DNA of 64,000 bases, from contig CM057234.1 in the NCBI GenBank assembly GCA_029891385.1, forward strand, positions 21,066,350 to 21,130,349. The letters are read 5' to 3'. Positions 1-10,705 of this stretch are shown here, piece after piece. The notes below the pieces were generated by a model. The model saw only the letters and a list, made by a program, of their open reading frames with translations. It made no database searches and was not told the DNA's origin. The position numbers and the translations under genes are program-made. How positions within the stretch are numbered: the stretch's first letter is position 1; each line of letters opens with the position of its first letter. Source of the stretch: Erythroxylum novogranatense (lineage: Eukaryota > Streptophyta > Magnoliopsida > Malpighiales > Erythroxylaceae).

Positions 1-1039
1 TCAACTGAATTTCTGTAGCCTGAATGACATGAGAAGGATCCGATCTATACCTTCTCAGCATGGAAACATGAAAAACATCATGAATCTGAGACAACTCTGG
101 CGGCAACGCCAACCTGTAAGCTAGTGGTCCGATCCTCTCAAGAATCTCATAAGGACCCACATATCTTGGACTCAACTTGCCTTTCTTGCCAAACCTCATT
201 ACTCCCTTCCAAGGAGACGTCTTGAGGAACACTTTCTCACCGAATTCATACTCCATCTCCTTCCGATGAGCATCAGTGTAACTCTTCATCCTATCCTGGG
301 CTGCTTTAAGTCGTTGCTTAACCAGATTGACTTTATCCACTGTCATCTAAAACAACTCTGGTCCTACCAGTCTCCTCTCCCCTTCTTCGTCCCAGCATAT
401 AGGAGTTCTACACCTCCTTCCATACAATGCCTCATATGGAGCCATCTGAATGCTCGAATGGTACGAATTATTATAAGCAAATTCGACCAATGGTAAATGC
501 TCATCCCAAGCTCCCTTGTAATCCATTACACATGCCCTGAGCATTCCCTCAAGTGTCCGAATGGTCCTCTAAGATTAACCATCCGTCTGAGGGTGAAATG
601 TCGTACTAAAATGCAGCTTAGTACCTAAAGCTTCCTGCAAGCTTCCCCAGAATCTCGAAGTAAACCGAGGATCCCTATCAGAAACTATGGAATCTAGAAT
701 CCCACGCAATCTCACTACCTCATCAATGTACTTCCTGGCTAGCACATGCAACGAATCAGTCTGCTTGATTGCTAGAAAATGGGCTGACTTCGTCAACCTA
801 TCCACAATAACCCAAATGGCATTATGCTTCCTACTGGTCTTAGGCAAACCCATCAGAAAATCCATGGTTACTCTTTGCCACTTCCACTCGTGAATGGACA
901 ATGGCCTTAACTTACTCAAGGCGCTCGATGTTCAAACCTTGAATTGCGACACACGAGACACTTCTCGACATACTCGCTATATCCTCTTCATGCCCTTCCA
1001 CCGTAAATGCTCTCTCAAATCTCAGACATTCGGTGCTAC
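1..1039 (-). pseudogene. Gypsy A integrase, distal part of pol (broken)
   Basis: This is the distal half of the gypsy A integrase, separated from the rest of pol by copia 1. Reading leftwards one sees the two Cys of the HHCC finger (CLVC near 945-958), then the catalytic core with MDFL near 860, IVSDRDPRFTSRFW near 650-690, and the region that should hold the catalytic Glu near 560-575. There two in-frame stops (TAA, TAG) occur just after HPQTDG. The core continues at 544-347 ([19 protein letters not shown]) and the C-terminal beta-barrel at 190-1 ([19 protein letters not shown], then [18 protein letters not shown]). The frame shifts several times. The enzyme would join the cDNA to chromosomal DNA. 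As read it cannot be functional. Confidence 0.85.
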
Positions 1040-2970
1040 CGTAGGAAAATCCCGGAGGTACATCACATGTACGCGCAGCAGAGAAAACAAAATTTTTATT
1101 TAGGGACTTTCCGAACCTGTGATCCGTATCCGTATGAAGACATAAACCTAAATAGCCAATAGAGACTATCTCTAAAGGTGATCCACGCAGAGATCGAGAA
1201 AACCTAACCGGATCAAACCCTTTAACCCGGAATAGCTAGAACAGTTAAGAGTGCTAGACCCTACCGTCTCTGGAGAGTCAAGGAAACGTTGGAGACTTGC
1301 TTTGAAGAAGATGAGAAATCGATGATGCTTTAGGAGAAAGACATGAAAACCATTTTCTAAAAGAAAGCTTAACCCTTAAGCTTCCATCTCTTCCTTCTCC
1401 ATGTGCAACCGTCGATCATCACCACCTTAGCCTTCTTATTTTTCTCTTTTAACTCTTAAAAGAGTTTAATAAGAGATGGCCAAGTGTGTGGCTTAATAGC
1501 CACTCATTTCATAAAGGAATAATGTATAAAGCTTTGAAAAGTCAAAGCTTTATCTCTTCCTTTTCTCCTTCCAACGCACCCAACCATATATTTATATATA
1601 TTAATTAATTATTTACTTAATTAATTAATATATATAATTGCTAAAGCAGTCCAGTCAAACTGGGGTCGGTCCTACCGCTCATCGGGCCCCTTTGTCAAAA
1701 CAATTCAAAACCTTTCTTAGCAATATTGATGTCGCGATCTCATCGGAACATATCCCAATCCCATCGGGATCCATTTAATCTAATGTTTCCATAATTGGAA
1801 CTCGTCCAATTACTATTTTACTGATTCTCCGAAACACTCTTAAGCGTGTGACCCTTTAGGCTCCTTGTTATGTTGGCTACTTAGATTAACAATTAATCCG
1901 AAGCAAGTCATGGCGGTATCTAGCAACACATCATGACCCCCAATTGACGGAAAGTAATCGGTTTGATGTATTCATCGAGAACGGATCACAAACCCTTCCA
2001 TGGACAATTCTGGTGCAATTCGTCCTTTCACCATCCTATACCCCACTTGGTTATGAGTATGGTCAAAGTGTCAACTCTTACTAGACCGAGTCTAGCCAGT
2101 GATAACAGATCTCGCCCTAGGACTCATTACTCTATATGTCCATGAAGACACTCTCCATGACATATTCACTCCGCCGAGATTTCCAAGTAATGATCCTGAC
2201 AAGAGGCTATGGGTATCTCTTACGCTAATCCGTAGTGGTGAATCCTTTATTGACTACTCAATTATCTTGAATACCTCAAGTCGCACCCAAGCACCACCTA
2301 TGAGTTACCTCACGAAGGCAACAAGGAATGGAGTCAAAGCGGGATCAAGATTCAAGATATCCTTGAGTACCTCAAGTCAAGGATACTTGCACCATTGCTA
2401 TGATGAGATTATCACCGACACTAGATAAGATATCCATGTGATGATCTCATGGCAGTCATCCAATGAACCTACTACCGCTAGTAAGCATCCACATGTCAAT
2501 TCTAAATATCTCATATTTACGGTTTCGAGATCCACCGCTTGATCCAATCAGGAATATGACATGTGCTAGTCTATCCGGATTAATGATGTCCGGTCTCATT
2601 AATCCTATGACTAGGAGAATTTAGATCTTGACATAATTGCACATGATAGGAACCTCAGTAGTATGATCACATCATAATTTCCTTCATGCTATGTCATATA
2701 TCATGGACTTCATTAATCTGATTAAAGATCCAATCAATTCATAAACAATATTCATGAACATCAAATTAATGAATTATGCCTTTTCTTTATTTATTCATTC
2801 AGTCTGCATACGACTGTGAATAAAACGCGCTAAAGGGGATTGCCTTTAGGCACAAATAAACAAAGATCTGATCCTTAAATAAGTCGACTTATCCAATGTA
2901 CAAGTCGACTTATCGGTACTTTTCAAGAACAAGTCGACTTATCAGTAGTACAAGTCGACTTGTACTTACA
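1040..2970 (-). repeat. Copia 1 3' LTR (left copy)
   Basis: LTR of about 1.93 kb. It matches the right LTR (8807-10705) along its whole length, with many small indels. It holds an AT-rich (TA)n/TTAATTAA segment at 1585-1640 that may include the TATA box, and a hairpin-forming AAAGCTTTGA...TCAAAGCTTT at 1528-1552. Four AAGTCGACTT palindromes lie at its sense 5' end (about 2880-2965). No coding sequence is visible. Confidence 0.9.
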
Positions 2971-2983
2971 AATCTCCCACTTG
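2971..2983 (-). promoter_or_regulatory. Copia 1 polypurine tract
   Basis: On the minus strand AAGTGGGAGATT directly abuts the 3' LTR start (TGTAAG). Plus-strand cDNA synthesis would be primed here. The same tract abuts the copia 2 LTR at 27717-27729. Confidence 0.75.
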
Positions 2984-4480
2984 ACCTAAAGCCAATCGCC
3001 TTAGTATCCAATACCATAAGCGAGTCCATGAGAATCACAATTCTCCTGTGACAATGGCTTTGTCAATGGAACAGCAACACTTTGCTCTGTGGGAATTTTC
3101 TCTATCAAGATATCATCTCGACTAATGATCTCCCGAATCGGTGGAGTACGAGTTCGGATTGTCGATCATCGATAAGACCTTGGTTCCTTTTCCTGCGCAT
3201 TAGCCCCATTGTATCACAATACAATCCTATGGGCCCATTACAGCTAGGGACTAGATCAAGTTCAAGAATGAACTTCTTGATCTAAACCGCCTTTCATGAT
3301 CTCACGCGCAATGTACTCTGCCTCGGTTGATGAATCGCAGTCCTCTCTTGTTTGGAATTTTTCCAACTGACCGCCACGCTATTTAGTGTGAATGTATATA
3401 ACCTGATCATGATTCAGAATCATCCTTATTAGATTAAATACTGGCATCTGAATGCCCGCTCACATGGAGATTTCCATCTCCATAGATTAAGAAAACATCC
3501 TTAGTGCTTCACAAGTACTTGAGGATATTCTTGACAACCACCTAGTGACCCTCACCAGGATCCGATTAGTATCTGCTCGTAACACTTAGAGCATACGATA
3601 CATCGGGCCACGTACATAGCATCGTTTCATGCTAAACCTCTTTAGCATCTCATCTATGTACGATGCTTGTGAAAGACCAAGCAACCTTTTGATTTATCTC
3701 TATAAATCTATATCCCAAGGATATAAGTTGCTTCACCAAGGTCTTTCATCGCAAATTGATTGGACAACCAAATTTTAAGCGACAAAGATAGAGACATCGT
3801 TCCGAGTAATGATATGTCATCTACATACAACACAAGGAATACGATTGCAGTCCCATTAACCTTCTTATGCACACAATGATCATCCGAATTTTTTGAGAAA
3901 TCAAACTCTTTGATTGACTCATCAAAACGGATATTCGAACTCCTGGATGCTTGCTTCAATCCAAACATGGATTTCTGAAGCTTGCATACGTTTTCGCCAT
4001 CGATGAAAGTGAAGCCCTCAGGTTGTGTCATACATATCCTCGGGTAGATTTCCTCTCAGAAAAGCTGTCTTCACATCCATTTTTCATATCTCATAATCAT
4101 AATGAGTGGCAATGGCTAGGAGAATTCGAATGGATTTAAGCATTGCTACGGGGCTGAAGGTTTCGTCATAGTCAACTCTTTGTCTGTGACGAAATCCTTT
4201 AACCAGAAGCATTGCTTTATATGTAATCAAATTACCATCCATGTTGGTTTTCTTAAAACCTCTTTGCACCTCGTGGGTTTTATCCTTCGTGTAACAACCA
4301 AAGTCCATACTTGGTTTATGTACATGGAATCCATTTCAGATTTCATGGCACAAAGCCATTTTTCAGACTCTAAACTCTTCAGAACCTCTTCATAGGTAGT
4401 AGGCTCATCATCTTCTATGAGCAATACGTCATTCTGCTCACTCACGAGAAATCCATATCTCTCGAACAAGGCGTATCCAC
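2984..4480 (-). pseudogene. Copia 1 reverse transcriptase / RNase H (broken)
   Basis: Degenerate RT and RNase H of the copia pol, read leftwards from about 4480. RT wording is clear in two frames: PTTYEEVLKSLESEKWLCAM at about 4400, YDETFSPVAMLKSIRILLAI near 4120-4180, and MTQPEGF...GLKQASR near 3930-4031. The polymerase motif YVDD is intact at about 3816-3827. RNase H (about 3660-2984) is recognisable only by comparison with copia 2. Frameshifts separate every block, several at sites where copia 2 has CAG or CTG. It would copy the element RNA into DNA. It is inactive as read. Confidence 0.8.
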
Positions 4481-4789
4481 GTAACCTCTGAAATTGTGTG
4501 TAGTAGAAGGTTGAACTGTTACCTCATCTATATGAGTGGAGTTTCAAGTTCAGCCGTTGATACGTGTTTGTTCGAGCATCTTGAACTTCTAAGTTCAACT
4601 TTGCTCCCACCGTCCTCTTCTGTAAGAAACTCTTTCTCTAAGAAAACAGATGCTTTGAAACAAACAACTTTTGTTCCTCAAAGAAGGTAGAATTGATATC
4701 CTACGAACAAACACTTGTCAGCTTTGCATCAAGCTAATCTGACTGTGTCCGCTTCACGTAAGCAGGACAACCCCATACTTTCAGCTAAG

Positions 4790-5930
4790 AAAGATAGGGT
4801 TTTCTGTTAGTCCATATCTTCATATGGAGTAACATCAACTGTCTTTGATGGAACTCTGTTTAGCAAGTAAACAGTTGTCTCAAGCGCATATTCCCAAAAC
4901 TGTGCAAAACCTATCATCAATCGCACCATGTTTAACAAGGTTCGATTTCTCCTTTCAGTCACACCATTGTGCTGCGGCATGTAAGGAGGAGTGAACTGAG
5001 ATAAAATCCCATGATCTCTGAGATAATCCAAAACTGTTGGTCTAAGTATTTTCCACCACGATCAGATCGTAATGTCTTCATACTTTTACCAAGTTAGTTT
5101 TCTACTTCATTTCTTAATTATTTGAACTATTCAAATGCTTCAGATTTGTATCTCATTAGATACAGACACTTATATCGTGAATAATCACTGATAAAAGTAT
5201 TGAAGTAAAAACAACCACTTCTGGCATGGATGGACATGGGACCACATACATCCAAATGTATTAGGTCTAATATTCCATTCACTTGTTCACCCTTTCCTTT
5301 AAAGGATAACTTAGTCATCTTGCCTAATAAACAAGATTCGCATGTGTCATATGATTCATAATCAAATGACCCTAAACATCCACTCTTATGGAGCTTAGCA
5401 ATGCATATCTCATTTATATGGCCAAGCCGACAATGCCATAAGTACGTTGATTTTAAATTATCTCAATTATGTCTTTTCGCGTCATTGACATTCATAATTG
5501 GATATGACATATCTAATATGTCAATTCCATTGCATAATGTACCAGTACCATAGAGCATTCCATTGCAACTAATATAGCAACCATTGCTATTAAAAGTCAA
5601 ATGGAAATCAGCTCTAATTAAACATAAAACATACAATATGTTGTTTGTTTAAAACGGGTACAAAATGATAATCATCCAATTTGAATACAAGCCCAGTAGG
5701 GAGTAACAAGACATAAGTGCATACGGCTAATGTAGCAACTCTTGCTGCATTACCTACACGAAGGTCCAGTTCTCCTTTTATGAGCTTTCATCGTCCACGA
5801 GGCCTCGCATAACATTTCATATGTATGAGCCACATCCGGTATTAAAAACCGATATGTTTGGATCAGGAATAGTATTAACCTCAATGACAAACATATTTGA
5901 AGAAGTAGAGGCATCTGATGCCTTCTTACG
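4790..5930 (-). pseudogene. Copia 1 protease-linker and integrase (broken)
   Basis: The integrase core is split into two readable pieces. At 5318-5127 the text GILDLIHLDVCGPMSIHA carries the first catalytic Asp and FISDYSRYKCLYLM the region of the second. At 5031-4807 the text [20 protein letters not shown] carries the catalytic Glu. Upstream (5620-5340) lies the pre-integrase linker. Near 5835-5860 the protease motif reads FNTGCGS where copia 2 has FDTGCGS, so the catalytic Asp codon has become Asn (GAT to AAT). These changes and the frameshifts mark it as dead. Confidence 0.75.
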
Positions 5931-6680
5931 CTTCGAGGACTCGAGATAGATTTTACGGTTTACGCCTCAGTGGCTAGTCTTGCCACTATGAAAGCAAAAT
6001 TCTTTTGGGGCAGTTTCTTTGATTTTTCCTTGATGGCACTTCCCTTTGGTTTCTTGGCCTTTTTCTTCTTTGAACTAGAAGAAGAAGCATCCACCATTAG
6101 CACTTGCTATCTATCTTGATAGCTCGCTTAATCGTTACGAGCAGATTGATCAGCTCAGGAATTGTTGTGGATATTTGGTTCATCCGATAGTTTAACACGA
6201 ACTGTGAATAACCATCAGACAATCCAACCAGAATTAAGTCTCTACTTAACTCATAATCCATTACAAATCCTAAGACGACCAATCTCTCAATATAGCCATT
6301 CATCTTGTGGCATCCGCATGCTAGCGGTTATCCTTGGAGCCATCTTTGTGATGAAGAGAAGCCTTGAGGTCTTGAACCTTTCAGACCAAGCTTACTCATC
6401 AAACAACTCCCTAAGATGAGATACTATAGAGTGAGCATCCATGGACTCGTGCTGCTGTTGCAGCTCTGGTGACATCAAGACAAGCATAATGCAAGTATCC
6501 ATATCACTGTCCTTTAGATGCTTACGATATGCTTTACGATCCTTATCGAAGCATCGACAAAGAAAGTGCATCTGGAAGTGGAACATCTGGACGTATCCCG
6601 GTTCCTCGGATCCGAGAACAATTTCGATTCCTTAGCCAATCAAGAAAATTTAGTCCGAATAGAGGCGTAAATTCAATCAA
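5931..6680 (-). pseudogene. Copia 1 gag (broken)
   Basis: Gag of the copia (UBN2/retrotran_gag) type. The best stretch is 6586-6392, with KHLKDSDMDTCIMLVLMSPE and ESMDAHSIVSHLRELFDE, followed at 6303-6097 by MNGYIERLVVLGFVMDYELS and NYRMNQISTTIPELINLLVT. Both align with the better copy in copia 2 (31637-31077). The C-terminal nucleocapsid with its zinc knuckle (about 5940-6050) is too decayed to read with certainty. The protein would form the virus-like particle that packages element RNA. A frameshift near 6350 separates the two halves. Confidence 0.75.
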
Positions 6681-8794
6681 GGACTTCTTCAATCAACCTA
6701 AACGCGATAGAGAGAAGGAATGATAGAATAGAAATGCTCGCATGATCATAAGGACTTGCATGACATGCATATGGCTCCCACTAGTTTCCTAGAATCCATA
6801 ACCCTCTTACTGAATCCAAAGAAACAAAGTGACATAATGTCTGAGTGGGTCGATATCCGACATTGCTAAGAGTGACCTTGAGTTTGCTCAACAAGCCACA
6901 ACTTAGGTCAATCGGTAGGTATCGGTCATACCAATTGCATCATCGATAACCGACATTAAGAATGACCTTGAGGTTAGCTCAACAAGCCACCTTATGTCTC
7001 GGGAGGTATCAGATATACCAATTACATCTTAGACACAACTATCAATCAGTGTTATCAACTTGTTGATGTGTGCACTTCATTGGGTATCGACTCTTTGATG
7101 CGCATACATCTAATGTATGCTACCCAACTTCGCCTCTGTCCACGTTGACCTTGAGGTTAGCTCAACAAATTAACGCTTCTAGGAAAACCGACCCATTAAT
7201 CCGAAAATCTTATTTTCATGGTTTGAACATATTCGTATAGAGTGAGCTTGAGGTTAGCTCAACAACCCAACCCTATAAGAACTCTGGTTCTTACCATATT
7301 AATGGAAGGCGTTAGTTTTCATATACCGAGGAGGGATTTCGAGTCTCTTCTTTTTCAAGCCGTAGGATTATAGTCACGAAGACTATGTGGAATGATTTAG
7401 GTTTCATCAATCGTATTGAATCAATCCTTATAATCATCCATCATCCAACCTGAGCATGCCACAAGTCGACTTTCATCAAATGCAAGTCGACTTATGCTTT
7501 TGCCCACACACAAGTCGACTTGTATGACACAAGTCGACTTATTTCACCTGCCCATGAACAAGTCGACTTATAAGGTACTACAAGTGGACTTATATCGAGA
7601 ATCGAACAAGTCGACTTATTCTATACACAAGTCGACTTATCCAAAACTCTTGAACAAGTCGACTTATTTCACATACAAGTCGACTTATTCAGGGAATTTT
7701 GCTAAAAACTCTAATCGGCTAATTCCTCAATTAATGCAATTCCAATTCACAACACCTACATACTTAAGGTAATATCTGATAATTGATGCCTCAATGAACA
7801 CTTCATTGATGCATGAAAGCCTTAAATAGTCAAACTATATGAAAAACTTGAAATGAGTCAAAACTCATAAATATCCAAGCAATTTAGGAACACCCAAATT
7901 CTCACCCTAAGCATCTCTAGCTAGTGTATACACTCAAAACTACTCGGCACTTGTCACAAAAATTGTGACGGCCAAAACAAGCAAGAAAATGAAATATACT
8001 AACGAGACACAAATGTGACCAATTCGGCATTCAAAAATTCTTGGAAAAGCAACTTCAAGCAATTCACTTTGGCAATCATACTACATCAAGATAACAAATT
8101 TTTAATCACATTAAAAATGGTGCAAGGCATTGGAACTGAAAAAGCACACTCAATCAAGCCAAGCAAAATAGTCTCAACAATTTTCACAAAAACTGTCCAG
8201 TTCTGTACATTGCCTGAAATTATCAATGAAACAATTTCAATAAATCCTGAGAAAATTATATAGGTTACTACATGTTCAGAACATGCTACATGAATGTTTT
8301 CAGGATTTTAGGCCATCAAAAACGCAGTCAACCTAAATAACAAAACCAATTCAAAATCTGTGTTCATCAGCACAGCAATTCCCAACAGCATAGAATAAAT
8401 TCGTGAATAAATATCCAATCACCTTGAAATCCAATTTCCATGCTCACAGATATTCACCAACATCTTAGAGACATGTAGGTGAAGGAAAATCCAGAAAAAG
8501 AGTTTTCTAGAATTTATTCTCGATTTTATACTACTGCCTGTTCCAGAATCGTTTCACAAAACAACATCTGTAACCTTAGGGAATTAATTAGCAAAACTAT
8601 ATCAAATCAAATCGATAAATTCTGAAAATTCATAGACATATTCTCTAACATGTTATGAACATTTCTGGGCAGAAAATTTTCAAAAAATGCATCTCTATAC
8701 AGAAACGAAATTTGGGAAGAACACATGCATCAACATCAACAGCACTTAGGGTTTCTGATCTAGCTTAGGTTTTAGCTTCATACGGGATACAGAC
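6681..8794 (-). other. Copia 1 untranslated leader with structured repeats
   Basis: About 2.1 kb between PBS and gag with no coding signal. On the plus strand it holds four hairpins of the form TTGAG...CTCAA (6878-6891, 6968-6982, 7151-7165, 7248-7262), two GGTAT...ATACC hairpins (6918-6932, 7005-7019), one GCATACAT...ATGTATGC hairpin (about 7092-7110), and an array of AAGTCGACTT palindromes (7462-7695). The part next to the PBS (7700-8790) is AT-rich and unstructured by eye. The copia 2 leader keeps the same order. Confidence 0.7.
7462..7695. repeat. AAGTCGACTT palindrome array, copia 1 leader
   Basis: About ten copies of the 10-bp palindrome AAGTCGACTT (one variant has GTGGAC), each usually in the wording ACAAGTCGACTTAT and 10-30 bp apart. 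Four more copies sit in each copia 1 LTR (2880-2965, 10615-10700), and a second array is in the copia 2 leader (32404-32626). The spacers differ, so this is not a simple tandem repeat. Confidence 0.9.
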
Positions 8795-8805
8795 GCTCGA
8801 TACCA
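8795..8805 (-). promoter_or_regulatory. Copia 1 primer-binding site (tRNA-iMet)
   Basis: The plus strand reads GCTCGATACCA one base from the 5' LTR. Its complement is the PBS TGGTATCAGAGC for initiator tRNA-Met with one base missing: GCTCTGATACCA has become GCTCGATACCA. The intact form is at 33739-33750 in copia 2. The loss falls on a CTG. Confidence 0.85.
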
Positions 8806-8806
8806 C

Positions 8807-10705
8807 TGTAGGAAAATCCCGGAGGTACATCACATGTACCGCAGCGGAAAACAAAATTTTGTTTAGGGACTTTCCGAACCAGGATCCAGGTATCCGTATG
8901 AAGACATAAACCTAAATAGCCAATAGAGACTATCTCTAAAGGTGATCCACGCAGAGATCAGAAAACCTAACCGGATCAAACCCCTTTGACCCGGGAATAG
9001 CTAGAACAGATTAAGAGCTGCTAGACCCTACCTCTGTCCTGGAGAGCTGAATGAAACGTTGGAGACTTGCTTGAAAGAAGATGAGAAATCGATGATGCTT
9101 TAGGAGAAAGACATGAAAAACCATTTTTCTAAAAGAAAGCTTAACCCTTAAGCTTCCATCTCTTCCTTCTCCATGTGCAACCGTCGATCATCACCACCTT
9201 AGCCTTCTTGTTTTTCTCTTTAACTCTTAAAAGAGTTTAATAAGAGATGGCCAAGTGTGTGCTTAATAGCCACTCATTTCATAAAGGAATAATGTATAAA
9301 GCTTTGAAAAGTCAAAGCTTTATCTCTTCCTTTCTCCTTCCAACGCACCTAACCATATATTTATATATATTAATTAATTATTTACTTAATTAATTAATAT
9401 ATATAATTGCTAAACAGATCGATCAAAACTGGGTCGGTCCTACTGCCTCTAGGGCCCGATCTTCAAAGCGACTCAAAACCTTTTTAGCAATATTGATGTC
9501 GCGATTTCATGAACATATCCCAATCCCATCGGGATCCATTTAATCCTAATGCTCTCCATAATTGGAACTCGTCCAATTACTATTTTCTGATTCTCTGAAA
9601 CACTCTTAAGCGTGTGACCCTTTAGGCTCCGGTTATGTTGGCCACTTAGATTAACAATTAATCGAGCAAGTCATGAGCGGTATCTAGCAACACATCATGA
9701 CCCCTAATTGACCGGAAAGTAATCGGTTTGATGTATTCATCAAGAACCAGATCACAAACCCTTCCATGTATAATTACCGTGCAATTCGTCCTTTCACCAT
9801 CCTATACCCCACTTGGTTATGAGTATGGTCGAAGTGTCAACTCTTACTAGGTGAGTCTAGCCCAGTGATAACAGATCTCGCCCTAGGACTCATTACTCTA
9901 TATGTCCATGAAGACACTCTCCATGACATATTCACTCGCCGAGATTTCCAAGTAATGATCCTGACAAGAGGCCATGGGTATCTCTTACGCTAATCCGTAG
10001 TGGTGAATCCTTTATTGGCTACTCAATTATCTTCGAATACCTCAAGCTGTACCCAAGCACCACCCTATGAGTTACCTCTGGAAGGCAACAAGATATCCTT
10101 GAGTACCTCAAGTCTAAGGATACTTGCACCATTGCTATGATGAGATTATCACTGACACTAGATAAGATATCCATGTGATGATCTCATGGAAGGTCATCCA
10201 ATGAACCTACTACCGCTAGTAAGCATCCACATGTCAATTCTAAATATCTCATATTTACAGTTTCTGAGATCCACTGCTTGATCCAATCAAGGAATATGAC
10301 ATGTGCTAGTCTATCCGGATTAATGATGTCCAGCCTCATTAATCCTATGACTAGGAGAATTTAGATCTTGACATAATTGCACATGATAGGAACCTCGGTA
10401 GTATGATCACATCATAATTTCCTTCATGCTATGTCATATATCATGGACTTCATTAATCGATTAAAGATCCAATCAATTCATAAACAATGTTCATGAACAT
10501 CAAATTAATGAATTATGCCTTTTCTTTATTTATTCATTCGATGCAGATACGATTGTGAATAAAATGCGCTTAAAGGGATTGCCTTTTAGGCACAAATAAA
10601 CGATCATCCTTAAATAAGTCGACTTATCCAATGTACAAGTCGACTTATCGGTACTTTTCAAGAACAAGTCGACTTATCAGTAGTACAAGTCGACTTGTAC
10701 TTACA
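8807..10705 (-). repeat. Copia 1 5' LTR (right copy)
   Basis: LTR of about 1.9 kb that would carry the promoter for the element. It has the AT-rich segment at 9353-9408, the AAAGCTTTGA hairpin at 9298-9322 and four AAGTCGACTT palindromes at 10615-10700. It ends ACTTACA against gypsy A. It keeps several CAG/CTG words that the left LTR has lost. Confidence 0.9.

Larger units (their letters stand above)
1040..10705 (-). mobile_element. Copia 1, Ty1/copia element nested in gypsy A
   Basis: Minus-strand copia element with LTRs at 1040-2970 and 8807-10705, a PBS at 8795-8805 and degenerate gag-pol. On the plus strand the LTRs begin TGTAGGAAAATCCC and end CTTACA, so the sense ends are TGTAAG...CCTACA. 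The right flank ACCTG (10706-10710) is one copy of the target duplication. The left flank reads ACC before GTAGG, as if the end of ACCTG and the first bases of the LTR were lost. Joining the two flanks restores gypsy wording (compare gypsy E near 60905-60925), which proves the insertion point. Length and the long leader suggest an Angela/Tork-like lineage. The lineage is an inference. Confidence 0.88.

Noticed and set aside
7462..7695. CRISPR-like array
   Set aside because: Repeats are 10-14 bp palindromes with irregular spacers inside a plant retrotransposon leader; there are no cas genes.
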